Below are positions 27,978 to 35,937 of a stretch of DNA of 64,000 nt, one piece after another. The translations under genes were made by a program, and so were the position numbers. Location of the stretch: assembly GCA_023379005.1 (NCBI GenBank), contig JAMCTG010000001.1:894-64893 (forward strand). Direction: 5' to 3'. Source of the stretch: Candidatus Babelota bacterium. Lineage in GTDB: Bacteria > Babelota > Babeliae > Babelales > Babelaceae. Below the pieces are notes generated by a model. That model saw only the letters and a list, made by a program, of their open reading frames with translations, had not been told where the DNA came from and ran no database searches. Positions within the stretch are counted from its first letter, which is position 1. Every line of letters begins with the position of its first letter.

Positions 27978-28496
27978 TTAACGTTTTATCTGATCAAAAT
28001 TTAATTCAACAGGAGTTAATCTACCAAAAATACTTACCATCACAGTCAGCTTTTCAGAATCTTCATCGATTTTATCAATTAACCCAACAAAACCAGAAAA
28101 AGGTCCTTCTTTAATATCAACCTCTTTGCCAATTTCAAATTCATGTTTTACAGTTGGCAATGCAACTTCACCTTTAACCTGTCCCAATACCCTATCAATT
28201 TCTTTTTGAGATAATGCTACAGGTTGAGTGCCACCTAAAAATCTTAAAACTTTTGGTGTTTTAGTGACCAATCTAATTGCTTGCTGAACTGCTTCCATTT
28301 GAATAAGCATATATCCTGGAAATAATTGCTGATCCCCTTGTTGATCAGATTCAAAAAATTGTTTAATTTTTGCAGACGGAATAAGAATATCACCAAAATA
28401 TTCTTGCATTCCCTCTTCTTGAATTCTTTTTGTTAAATCAGTTTTAACTAAATCTTCGTATCCGGCAAAAACCTGGACAACATACCATTTTTTCAT
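27978..28496 (-). CDS. nusG: Transcription antitermination factor NusG
   Basis: NusG links RNA polymerase to ribosome or Rho. The 172-residue protein shows WYVVQVFAGYEDLVKTDL, FPGYMLIQMEA, VLRFLGGTQPVALSQKEI, and the C-terminal KOW domain (IGKEVDIKEGPFSGFVGLID...FGRLTPVELNFDQIKR). It is 12 bases downstream of secE, and the gene order secE-nusG-rplK is conserved in most bacteria. Taken with the neighbours this is a secure call. Confidence 0.97.
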   Translation of the reverse strand: MKKWYVVQVFAGYEDLVKTDLTKRIQEEGMQEYFGDILIPSAKIKQFFESDQQGDQQLFPGYMLIQMEAVQQAIRLVTKTPKVLRFLGGTQPVALSQKEIDRVLGQVKGEVALPTVKHEFEIGKEVDIKEGPFSGFVGLIDKIDEDSEKLTVMVSIFGRLTPVELNFDQIKR

Positions 28497-28508
28497 GTAA
28501 TAAATAAC

Positions 28509-28700
28509 CTATATACCAGGCTTAAATACCTGTCGAGCAATCCATGAAATTACTCTGTCGACAATACCCAAATAAATAGCAAAGAAAGTCATGAATAATA
28601 ATGACACAATCAATGCCCCCACAAACTCATCAAACTTAGGCCATTCTACTCTGGCAAATTCTGCCTTAACTTCCTTTAAAAATTGACCAACTTGTTTCAT
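28509..28700 (-). CDS. secE: Preprotein translocase subunit SecE
   Basis: SecE clamps SecY in the Sec translocon. The 63-residue protein has the amphipathic helix (VGQFLKEVKAEFARVEWPKFDEF with the conserved EWP) and a single transmembrane segment (LIVSLLFMTFFAIYLGIVDRVISW). ATG 28700 is chosen because AGGTGA lies eight bases upstream; the longer in-frame reading starts inside that site. It is the short, one-helix type. The many signal peptides encoded in this window show how much this genome depends on Sec. Confidence 0.95.
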   Translation of the reverse strand: MKQVGQFLKEVKAEFARVEWPKFDEFVGALIVSLLFMTFFAIYLGIVDRVISWIARQVFKPGI

Positions 28701-28730
28701 AAACAACATCACCTATTTATATATGTGTAT

Positions 28731-28807
28731 TGGCAGGCCAGGAGGGATTCGAACCCCCAACCCGCAGATTTGGAGTCTGCCGCTCTGCCAATTAGAGCTA
28801 CTGGCCT
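28731..28807 (-). tRNA. tRNA-Trp(CCA)
   Basis: The minus strand gives a full cloverleaf: acceptor AGGCCAG/CTGGCCT-type pairing, anticodon stem GCAGA/TCTGC with loop CTCCAAA (anticodon CCA), T-loop TTCGAAT, discriminator G and encoded CCA. Its position just upstream of secE-nusG is a conserved arrangement. It reads TGG only, consistent with TGA being a stop. Confidence 0.97.
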
Positions 28808-28819
28808 AGGCTCCATACA

Positions 28820-28978
28820 TTATTTCGTTTCTTTGTGCATACTATGAACACGACAACGTGAACAATATTTACTAAGCTTTAGAGAGCCAGCTGTTCTCTT
28901 TTTGCCCACAACCTGACTATAATTTCGCTCTTTGCAACTTTCGCAAGCTAAATGAGTTGTTACACGATTCTTTGCCAT
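28820..28978 (-). CDS. rpmG: 50S ribosomal protein L33
   Basis: This 52-residue gene starts at ATG 28978 and stops at 28820. The protein begins MAKNRVTTHLACESCKERNY and continues with the typical L33 core and a second Cys pair (YCSRC), so it is the zinc-binding (C+) form with CxxC and CxxC. It lies between tRNA-Thr(GGT) and tRNA-Trp, its usual place before secE. The Cys knuckle contrasts with zinc-free paralogues that some bacteria use under zinc starvation; no second copy is seen here. Confidence 0.95.
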   Translation of the reverse strand: MAKNRVTTHLACESCKERNYSQVVGKKRTAGSLKLSKYCSRCRVHSMHKETK

Positions 28979-29009
28979 AATATCCCGTAATTTTTTTTGA
29001 TTTCGCCTC

Positions 29010-29085
29010 TGGAGCCCGCGACCGGATTTGAACCGGTGACCTCTCCCTTACCAAGGAAGTGCTCTAACCACTGAGCTACGTGGGC
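29010..29085 (-). tRNA. tRNA-Thr(GGT)
   Basis: Complete cloverleaf on the minus strand: anticodon stem CTTCC/GGGAG with loop TTGGTAA (anticodon GGT), T-arm ACCGG-TTCAAAT-CCGGT and encoded CCA. The acceptor stem GCCCACG/CGCGGGC has one A-C mismatch at the fifth pair, a sign of mild drift. In many bacteria tuf follows this tRNA; here rpmG follows directly. Confidence 0.95.
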
Positions 29086-29166
29086 GGAGTTTTTTTAAAT
29101 CTTTTACCTAATTATATAATTTTAAACCAAAAAAAACATATTGACAATACCGAATTTTCTTTTTTT

Positions 29167-29242
29167 TGGAGCTGGCGACTGGATTTGAACCAGCGACCTG
29201 CTGATTACAAATCAGCTGCTCTACCAACTGAGCTACGCCAGC
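29167..29242 (-). tRNA. tRNA-Thr(TGT)
   Basis: Complete cloverleaf on the minus strand: acceptor GCTGGCG/CGCCAGC, anticodon stem GCTGA/TCAGC with loop TTTGTAA (anticodon TGT), T-loop TTCAAAT and encoded CCA. It covers ACA and ACG threonine codons and complements the GGT isoacceptor next to it. Confidence 0.97.
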
Positions 29243-29257
29243 ATAAGATCTATTTAG

Positions 29258-29436
29258 GATAGCCCTACTTCGCTAAAGCTACGAAGGGCATACTTCGCTT
29301 TGATCCTTTAAATGTCAAATTCTAAATCATCCTTAACCAATGGCCACTACTACGCTACTTTGTAGCTTCGAAGTGCAGGTCGCCATAACGACCCGTCCTA
29401 CGAAGTTTTAACGAAGTAGGAAGCCTTGGCGAAGTA
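29258..29436. repeat. Cluster of CTTCG-type palindromic repeats between tRNA genes
   Basis: The spacer between two tRNA genes is filled with short inverted units: TACTTCGCTAAAGCTACGAAG near 29268, CTACTTTGTAGCTTCGAAG near 29356, and CCTACGAAG-TTTTAA-CGAAGTAGG near 29395. Related units occur near 49060 and, inside a coding gene, near 55461. They look like a dispersed small palindromic element of this genome. No coding potential is evident. Confidence 0.55.
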
Positions 29437-29512
29437 TGGAGCGGGAAACGGGACTCGAACCCGCAACCTACAGCTTGGAAGGCTGCCGCTCTACCAATTG
29501 AGCTATTCCCGC
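29437..29512 (-). tRNA. tRNA-Gly(TCC)
   Basis: Complete cloverleaf on the minus strand: acceptor GCGGGAA/TTCCCGC, anticodon stem GCAGC/GCTGT with loop CTTCCAA (anticodon TCC), T-loop TTCGAGT and encoded CCA. It is part of the Tyr-Gly-Thr tRNA group that typically precedes tuf and secE. Confidence 0.97.
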
Positions 29513-29571
29513 AGTAAATTTTCGACCGTCTCCGCCTAGTGGCCTGCCCAGGCATTTCTTTCAGAAATGAC

Positions 29572-29657
29572 TGGTGGCGAGAGTAGGATTCGAACCTACG
29601 AAGGCATCAGCCAACGGATTTACAGTCCGTCCCCTTTGACCACTCGGGAATCTCGCC
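29572..29657 (-). tRNA. tRNA-Tyr(GTA)
   Basis: Class II tRNA of 86 bases on the minus strand: acceptor GGCGAGA/TCTCGCC, anticodon stem ACGGA/TCCGT with loop CTGTAAA (anticodon GTA), a long variable arm, T-loop TTCGAAT and encoded CCA. It is the first gene of the tRNA group that leads into the secE-rpoC block. Confidence 0.97.
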
Positions 29658-29823
29658 GAAAATTTATCAATATTTATGTAATTGTCAATACAATTTTCAC
29701 ACAATAATAAAATTACTTTTAAAGTGTGTTTAATTATAATATTGTTTTTCTGAAATGATTTCAACTTATTTTTTTTAAAATTAGCTATGACTTACTGCTA
29801 TTTTTCAAAAAATAAATAACAAA

Positions 29824-30258
29824 TTATGATTTAGGAATACATTTGTAATGCAAAATTCTATTGTCTAGGCCTTGATAATCGATAAATATGATACATGAAT
29901 TTTCAGTCAAAATTGGCATAATTATTTCAGGCCATTCAATAAAACTCCAACTATCTGGCTGATGCAAGATTTCTGCAAAACCTGCTCCTATAAAATCATC
30001 TAAAGATTTTAATCGATATAAATCAAAATGATAAATTTTTCCTTCTTTAATTGTATAAGAATTAACATAAGCAAATGTCGGACTTGAAATAGTTTCTTTT
30101 ACACCAACATTTTTCAATATTTCTCTTATTAATGTAGTTTTGCCAGCACCTAAAGAACCTACAAAAGCAAAAATTTTATACTCTTTCATTAATTCTTTAA
30201 TTTTATTTGCCACATCAGGTAATTCATTTATTGAATAAATTAACTTTTCTTGAATCAT
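29824..30258 (-). CDS. tsaE: tRNA N6-threonylcarbamoyladenosine synthesis ATPase TsaE
   Basis: TsaE is the ATPase that resets the TsaB-TsaD complex making t6A37 in ANN-decoding tRNAs. The 144-residue protein has Walker A GSLGAGKTTLIRE at about residue 34, switch segment SSPTFAYVNSY and the family's H.DLYRL and FIEWPE motifs. Length is typical. The start overlaps the stop of the NYN gene by four bases, so they are translated together. tsaB and tsaD are not in this window. Confidence 0.95.
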   Translation of the reverse strand: MIQEKLIYSINELPDVANKIKELMKEYKIFAFVGSLGAGKTTLIREILKNVGVKETISSPTFAYVNSYTIKEGKIYHFDLYRLKSLDDFIGAGFAEILHQPDSWSFIEWPEIIMPILTENSCIIFIDYQGLDNRILHYKCIPKS

Positions 30259-30842
30259 AATTTTTTTAATAAATTTAAAAGTTTCTTTTCCTTTTTCGAT
30301 AATTTTTCCTGTTTGTCTTCTTCAACAAAATCTTCTTTAAACGTAGAAATAGTCGCAGCTTCTTGCATTAGCTTATCCAAATCTTCATTCCGTTCATCTT
30401 GTTCAAATTTAATAATGTTGCCAAAGTTTGGTTTTGTAACAAGTTTTTTTTCCTGCAAAGTTAACTGAATTATTTTAAAAAAATCTTCAGGATCCAAAAT
30501 TTCTACTTTATAAGAAGATGCAAATGTTTTTAATTCTCTGTCCGATGAAACTAAAATTGAATTTGCTGATTTATTTTGTGCTGCTAATTTTTCAATGTGT
30601 TCTTTAATAACATCATCAGCGGTAAAATTCACACCGGAATATATTACTGTAACATTTTTAAAAGTATCAATTTCTGGTCTTATTCCACTGCCACCATCAA
30701 AAACAATTATTACATTATTATTTATCTTTTTTTTTGCATAATTATTTAAAAGATTTAAAAATTGTTGTCTTTGAGATTCCGTAATAAATTTATCTTTTAC
30801 ATTTCTTTTTAAAAAATTATATGCGTCTATTATTATTATCAT
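30255..30842 (-). CDS. NYN-domain RNase of the YacP/Rae1 type
   Basis: The 195-residue protein has the PIN-like NYN fold: N-terminal IIIIDAYNFLK with the first catalytic Asp, VIIVFDGGSG, the FTADDVIKEHIEK helix and SILVSSDRELKTFA with later acidic residues. YacP-type nucleases cut mRNA on the ribosome (Rae1) or have unknown targets. About 65 C-terminal residues are Lys/Glu-rich and disordered. It has a four-base overlap with tsaE. The nearby plus-strand atpG starts 93 bases away, so the two genes are divergent. Confidence 0.82.
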   Translation of the reverse strand: MIIIIDAYNFLKRNVKDKFITESQRQQFLNLLNNYAKKKINNNVIIVFDGGSGIRPEIDTFKNVTVIYSGVNFTADDVIKEHIEKLAAQNKSANSILVSSDRELKTFASSYKVEILDPEDFFKIIQLTLQEKKLVTKPNFGNIIKFEQDERNEDLDKLMQEAATISTFKEDFVEEDKQEKLSKKEKKLLNLLKKL

Positions 30843-30935
30843 CGTTTATTTGCCAAAAAATTTATTAAAAGTACTATTAGAATATATAGTAGCAAAGTAG
30901 TAAATTCAATAAACTGGGTAATAGGAACTTTTTTT

Positions 30936-31763
30936 ATGGAACAGTTAGTTAATTTAAAAAATAGGATAAAAGCTGTCGGCACTATAAAAAAAATTACCCA
31001 TGCAATGCGACTTATTTCCATGTCCAATCATTCCAAATTACGGACAAAAAAAGAATTTCTTGCAACTTATAGTCAAGAAGTAAAAAGAATTGGAACAATT
31101 ATAAATAGTTTAGTTCAACAAGATCAAATCCAAGAAAATAAAATAAAAAAAACTCTTATAATAATAATTGCATCAGAAAAAGGTCTGTGTGGAAATTTCA
31201 ATAGCAAACTTTTTATTTTTATAAAAAAAGCTTATCCATTTAATGAAAAACATGATTTAATAACAGTGGGAAAGCAAGCTGCAATTTATACAAGAACAGA
31301 TTTAAAAAAAGAAACTATTAAAAATTTTGACATATTTAATTCATTAAATTTTATAAAAATTTCTCAAGACCTTACAAATTTCATTTTAGAAAATCATTAT
31401 ACAGATGTAATTATTTTCAGTAATTATCAAAAAACATTCTTTGTGCAGCAATCTAAAAAAACAAATCTTTTATCTATTAAAAAAGATTCTGATACAAAAA
31501 TTAATCAATTAGATATTCAAGATTATTTATGGGCTCAAAAGCCTGAAGAAATTAACGAAAAATTAAAAAAAGTTATGATTAGTGTTAATCTTCAGGAACT
31601 TTTATTTGAATCATTATTAGCAGAGCAAGCTTCAAGATTCATTTCAATGGATAATGCAACCAGAAATGCTGAACAACTAATTAATCAAATGAAGTTGAAT
31701 TACAACAAAATTAGACAAACTTCAATAACTCGTGAATTAACAGAACTTTCTAGTAGCATTTAA
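30936..31763 (+). CDS. atpG: ATP synthase gamma subunit
   Basis: AtpG forms the rotating shaft of F1. The 275-residue protein has the N-terminal helix (LKNRIKAVGTIKKITHAMRLISMSN), IIIASEKGLCGNFN, and the C-terminal helix (SLLAEQASRFISMDNATRNA ... RQTSITRELTELSSSI), all diagnostic. AGGAA lies upstream of ATG. It stands alone: no other ATP synthase gene is adjacent, so the atp operon is split in this organism. The 3' end overlaps murA by 14 bases in a convergent arrangement. Confidence 0.93.
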   Translation: MEQLVNLKNRIKAVGTIKKITHAMRLISMSNHSKLRTKKEFLATYSQEVKRIGTIINSLVQQDQIQENKIKKTLIIIIASEKGLCGNFNSKLFIFIKKAYPFNEKHDLITVGKQAAIYTRTDLKKETIKNFDIFNSLNFIKISQDLTNFILENHYTDVIIFSNYQKTFFVQQSKKTNLLSIKKDSDTKINQLDIQDYLWAQKPEEINEKLKKVMISVNLQELLFESLLAEQASRFISMDNATRNAEQLINQMKLNYNKIRQTSITRELTELSSSI

Positions 31764-33015
31764 TAGAAATTTTTGCCCCTAGTTTTGACAATTTCTTATC
31801 AAATTCTTGATAGCCTCTTCTCAAATGATGAACACCAGAAATTTTGGTTTGTCCTTTTGCAGCCAATCCTGCCAGAACTAAAGCGCATGAAGATCTAATA
31901 TCCGTTGCGTTTACATCTGCTGCATTTAATTGCTTTACACCGTTAATAATTGCAGTCGTACCATCTAAAGAAATATCTGCACCCATTTTTTTTAATTCTA
32001 AAACATGTAGCATTCGATTTTCAAAAACAGTTTCTTGAATGATACTTTGCCCTTCTGCCAACGTCTGAGCTACCAGCATTGGTGCTTGCAAATCAGTTGG
32101 AAATCCTGGATGTGGCATAGTTCTAAAGGAAACGGCTTGAGGATTTTTTGTCGCTTTAAATTTTATTACATTATCTAAAACTTGAACATCATGACCCATT
32201 TCTTTGAGTTTCATTAAAAAAACATCCATATGATGAGCTGGAGCTTTTTCAACAATAATTTCCCCACCAGCAACTGCAGCAGCCAATAATAATGAACCTG
32301 CCTCCAATCTATCAGGCATAATTTCATGTTCAACTGGATTTAAAAAAGCAGCGTGCTTAATTTCAATTGTAGCAGGTGGTAAAATATTTATCTGAGCTCC
32401 CATTTTTTTTAAAATTTCAATTAAATCTAAAACTTCAGGTTCGATTGCTGCATTTATAATTTGTGTGGTTCCAGGAATTGCTAATGCAGCCATTAAAGCA
32501 TTTTCGGTAGCACCCACACTTGGATATTCAAGAACTAATCTTTTTGCTTGCCATTTTGTTACGTGTGCAGACAAAAATTCACCTGACAATGAAATTTGGA
32601 CTCCCATTTCTTTAAATAATTTTAAATGAAAATCAATTGGCCGCGCTCCCAAAATACAGCCACCTGGTAATGCAACTTCAGCTTTTGAAAATCTTGCTAA
32701 TAATGGACCCATCACCAAAATTGATGCCCTCATTTTTTTCATGATTTCAGGGCTTACAACAAATTTATTTATTGTAGAAGTATCAACTTCCAATTTTCCA
32801 TTTTCAAAATCAAAATTAACGTGAGCTCCTAACTGTTTTAACAAATTCATCATTTGCCAAACATCTTCAGAATTTGGAACATTTTTTAAAATAGATTTAC
32901 CTGATGTCAAAATTAAAGAAGCCATAATAACAAGCACGGCATTTTTTGCGCCTGCAAGATCAACTTGCCCAAAAATAGAATTTGATGATTCAACTAAAAT
33001 ATATTCATTATTCAT
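31750..33015 (-). CDS. murA: UDP-N-acetylglucosamine 1-carboxyvinyltransferase
   Basis: MurA makes the first committed peptidoglycan precursor from UDP-GlcNAc and PEP. The 421-residue protein has AGAKNAVLV with the catalytic Lys-Asn, the active loop LPGGCILGARPIDFHL with the fosfomycin-target Cys present, and TDLQAPMLV-type and IFENRMLHV-like blocks. ATG 33015 with AGAAAG upstream is chosen; an upstream extension to 33093 adds a Phe/Lys-rich peptide that no MurA has. GlmM supplies the UDP-GlcNAc branch and MurG acts later. Confidence 0.96.
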   Translation of the reverse strand: MNNEYILVESSNSIFGQVDLAGAKNAVLVIMASLILTSGKSILKNVPNSEDVWQMMNLLKQLGAHVNFDFENGKLEVDTSTINKFVVSPEIMKKMRASILVMGPLLARFSKAEVALPGGCILGARPIDFHLKLFKEMGVQISLSGEFLSAHVTKWQAKRLVLEYPSVGATENALMAALAIPGTTQIINAAIEPEVLDLIEILKKMGAQINILPPATIEIKHAAFLNPVEHEIMPDRLEAGSLLLAAAVAGGEIIVEKAPAHHMDVFLMKLKEMGHDVQVLDNVIKFKATKNPQAVSFRTMPHPGFPTDLQAPMLVAQTLAEGQSIIQETVFENRMLHVLELKKMGADISLDGTTAIINGVKQLNAADVNATDIRSSCALVLAGLAAKGQTKISGVHHLRRGYQEFDKKLSKLGAKISIKCY

Positions 33016-33187
33016 GAATTTTTTCTTTCTAAAAAAAATTTGTAGCAAAAAAAATTTAAAGCAGTTGCATAAATTGTATAGCAAAATATCCAACTTGTCA
33101 CTTTAAAGCCTTAAAAGTTTAAATTAAATAGTTTATTTTAAAAAATACATTTATAATTAAATAATTATCAAAAGTTAAGTAAAAAAA

Positions 33188-34093
33188 ATGATCCAAGTTT
33201 TTATTGCGTTTGCTTTAATTGCAAGTGGAATAACCGCAAATAAATTTATTCTTTATTCTTGGCCACCAATTTTTTTAGTTGGTTTACGATCATTTATTGC
33301 AGGAATAATTTTAATTCTTCTTAATGTTTTTAGATCAGAAAGATTAAGATTTTCATATCTAAAAACAGATTTAAAAATTCTTTTATTTATTGCGTTTTTT
33401 ACAACTTTAATTCCTTCAATATTAAAAGCATTTGCTTTAAAATATATGATTTCTTCCAAAGCAACATTGCTTGGTAGCATCGATCCATTTATTACCGCAT
33501 TGTATGTCTATCTTCTTTGGAATGAAAAAATTAGTTTACAAAAGATCATAGGAATTACTGTAGCATTTTCAGGAATTTTTCTATTACTAATAACAAGTAC
33601 CCCAATTGAAGAAAGTTTAAAAGCATTTTGGATATTTTCTTATCCTGAATTGGCAGCGATAATTGCAGTTGCTATTAATAGATATGGTTGGATGTTAGGA
33701 CAAAATTTATTAAAGCAAAGTAGATACATGCCTTTGGAATTAAATGGTATCACTATGCTAATTAGTGGATTTTTTTCACTAATTTTATCATTTTGGCTAG
33801 AAACGGTTAATTATTCAAATACAGTTCCTGATATAAAATTTATGGCATTAATCTGGTATACAATAATTTTTGGAAACATTTTGGGTTATGGTTTTTATTC
33901 TAATGCTTTAAAAAAATTTAGTTCGACATTTGTCTCAATTGCAGGTTTTTCAGTACCTATACTTGTCTATATTTATGGCCTTATTTTTTTGCATGAAAAA
34001 TGGTCGAATATATTTCTTTTATCATTTGCAATAACACTTCTGGGTCTTTTTATTTTTTATCAACAAGAATTTAAAAAAATTAAAAAAATATAA
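33188..34093 (+). CDS. DMT-superfamily EamA-type transporter
   Basis: The 301-residue integral membrane protein has about ten hydrophobic helices and two EamA halves. The first half has ITANKFILYSWPPIFLVGLRSF, the second LNGITMLISGFFSLILSFW and SVPILVYIYGLIFLHEKWS, the repeated 'lGE'-like end of the domain being LWNEKIS and LHEKWS. Such proteins export or import small metabolites such as amino acids or nucleotide sugars; substrate unknown. Promoter elements are not clear, and the next gene follows after 24 bases. Confidence 0.85.
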   Translation: MIQVFIAFALIASGITANKFILYSWPPIFLVGLRSFIAGIILILLNVFRSERLRFSYLKTDLKILLFIAFFTTLIPSILKAFALKYMISSKATLLGSIDPFITALYVYLLWNEKISLQKIIGITVAFSGIFLLLITSTPIEESLKAFWIFSYPELAAIIAVAINRYGWMLGQNLLKQSRYMPLELNGITMLISGFFSLILSFWLETVNYSNTVPDIKFMALIWYTIIFGNILGYGFYSNALKKFSSTFVSIAGFSVPILVYIYGLIFLHEKWSNIFLLSFAITLLGLFIFYQQEFKKIKKI

Positions 34094-34117
34094 TTTTTAA
34101 CATCAAAGAAAAAACTT

Positions 34118-35020
34118 ATGAATTACAAATTTTTTACTCTGCTTATTATTTTTAATTCTTCTGCCATGTTTGATGATTCTCATCAATCTACATCAAATCC
34201 GGAAAAATTAAGTACATCTTCTCAAAAAATAAAATTAAAGCCAGAAGCTGAAAAACAATTACTCTCTATCATAAAAGATGTAAAAAAAATAAAATTTAGC
34301 CAACAGATAAAAAGTCTAATTTCGAGAGAAGAAACTAAACCTCATGATTATGAACGTAATTTATTAATACTGTCCTATAAATTAAACGGAAACAAACAAA
34401 TCACATTAGAAAATGCTTTTGAGATCTTAGATTGTTACTACATCAATATGATGTTTATATTTATGTCCATAAAAGACCATATGGAAAAAAATATAAACCA
34501 GAGTCATATAATCACAAATAATTTATCAATAACAATGATGAATAAATGTCTAATACCACAGACATGTATTAAAAAATTACTTCAAAAGATGCAACATGAA
34601 TTCCATTTTTCCGATTTAAAGCAATTAGATTGTATCATAAATTTATTAGAAAGACTTTATACAATCTATACTGAAATTGTTGAAGACAATTCTAAAAAAT
34701 TTTCTAAAGAATTATGTAACAAATTTAAGGCAATTTATAGATCTCAAAAATTTTTCTTACAGATATTTTCTTGTGCTCTTTGTAGTAGTAATACAATTTC
34801 AACTAAAGATCATGTACGAATAAAAAATTTATTAAAAAGTATAACTTCATTGCAATTTGATATGTTGGAATATAATTTTAAATTAACAAAATTTAGACTT
34901 AATCAAACATTTTTTGTATTAGATCCTGAAGTTGTAAATAATGATAATTATATTGCTTGGCCATTTGATACAATGAAATTAATTTTTGATGAATTTTCAA
35001 TCGAAAATCCAACTTTTTAA
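34118..35020 (+). CDS. Secreted helical protein, unknown function
   Basis: The 300-residue protein starts with a short signal peptide (MNYKFFTLLIIFNSSAM). The rest is strongly helical and Lys-rich without repeats that I can identify. A Cys pair (CALC) lies near residue 220. No family recognised. It lies 24 bases after the DMT transporter and its stop overlaps the next minus-strand gene by four bases. Its composition is like the other exported proteins of this window. Confidence 0.65.
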   Translation: MNYKFFTLLIIFNSSAMFDDSHQSTSNPEKLSTSSQKIKLKPEAEKQLLSIIKDVKKIKFSQQIKSLISREETKPHDYERNLLILSYKLNGNKQITLENAFEILDCYYINMMFIFMSIKDHMEKNINQSHIITNNLSITMMNKCLIPQTCIKKLLQKMQHEFHFSDLKQLDCIINLLERLYTIYTEIVEDNSKKFSKELCNKFKAIYRSQKFFLQIFSCALCSSNTISTKDHVRIKNLLKSITSLQFDMLEYNFKLTKFRLNQTFFVLDPEVVNNDNYIAWPFDTMKLIFDEFSIENPTF

Positions 35021-35937
35021 GTCAATCTTTCACCATAATTTTGCATACTAGCATATGGGTTAATCAATAACTCTTTGTCTTTAAAAAGTTTTATGGCAGC
35101 ACTGACACCTTTCCTTGTTCTTAAAGAACGTCTTGAATCTGCAAAATCTATTAGCTGTACTGTTTTGCCTTGAATAATCATATTTCCTACAACAAGATCA
35201 TTATGTCCGCTTCTTTTCATTTCATAAATATTTTCAATAATCATTTCATTACTTGGATAAATACCATACAGCATAATAAATGTTACTAAATTAATTCCGT
35301 GAATCCATTTTGTTTTTTTTGCATTTTTAATTAAATATTTTTCTAAAAAATTGCTTTCTACAAAATATCTGGGTATATCAGACATCGGTAAATTTTTTTT
35401 GGCCCATCTTGGAATATCTAAACCATTTTTTGGGGTAGATATAGCAAGTAATTTATTGTTTGAAAACTGATCCAGAATCTTATAACTTGATTCAAAAAAA
35501 TTTCTTATTTTAGCGGTTGTATCATCAATAAATAAATAATCACCAAGTTTTGAAAAATATTCCAAAGCACTTTCTAAAGACATTTTTAAATTGTTTCTCA
35601 CATTGATAATTGAAACATCAAAGTGCTCGCATCTTGTCAATGTCTGTAACATTTCGCCAGTAAATTGTTCCGGATTGAGCACAACCACTTTATTTGAATT
35701 AATCAAATATGAATCTTGCATTATTCTGTTTCTATTTCCTAAATATAAAAGACAACATGTAATATTAAAATATCTACAAAGCTCAAATGAATAGTATATT
35801 GGTTGATCTGTTATTTCTAAAATAGTAATTGGCCTTCTATACTGATTTAAAAAATTTCGGATTATTGCTGAATTATTGGCATCATAAGCAAATATTTGGC
35901 ATATAAAAAAAAAGATAAGATAAAATAATTTTTTCAT
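35017..35937 (-). CDS. Secreted protein with methyltransferase-like fold and a kinase-like HNDL...LIDFAD motif
   Basis: The 306-residue protein has a signal peptide (MKKLFYLIFFFICQIFA). Residues about 35-165 look like a Rossmann-type domain (ITILEITDQPIYYSFELCRYF, KVVVLNPEQFTGE, FDVSIINVRNN, GDYLFIDDT), like SAM-dependent methyltransferases but with no glycine-rich loop. Residues 245-267 (HNDLVVGNMIIQ and LIDFAD) match the catalytic and metal-binding loops of protein-kinase-like and aminoglycoside phosphotransferase folds. The N-lobe of a kinase is not visible. The function is unknown and the combination is unusual. Confidence 0.6.
   Translation of the reverse strand: MKKLFYLIFFFICQIFAYDANNSAIIRNFLNQYRRPITILEITDQPIYYSFELCRYFNITCCLLYLGNRNRIMQDSYLINSNKVVVLNPEQFTGEMLQTLTRCEHFDVSIINVRNNLKMSLESALEYFSKLGDYLFIDDTTAKIRNFFESSYKILDQFSNNKLLAISTPKNGLDIPRWAKKNLPMSDIPRYFVESNFLEKYLIKNAKKTKWIHGINLVTFIMLYGIYPSNEMIIENIYEMKRSGHNDLVVGNMIIQGKTVQLIDFADSRRSLRTRKGVSAAIKLFKDKELLINPYASMQNYGERLT

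Noticed and set aside
29080-29764. Open frames of 60-67 codons across the tRNA cluster
   Set aside because: They translate tRNA genes and palindromic repeats (for example FPSGQRGRTVNPL-type peptides from tRNA-Tyr). No independent evidence of coding.
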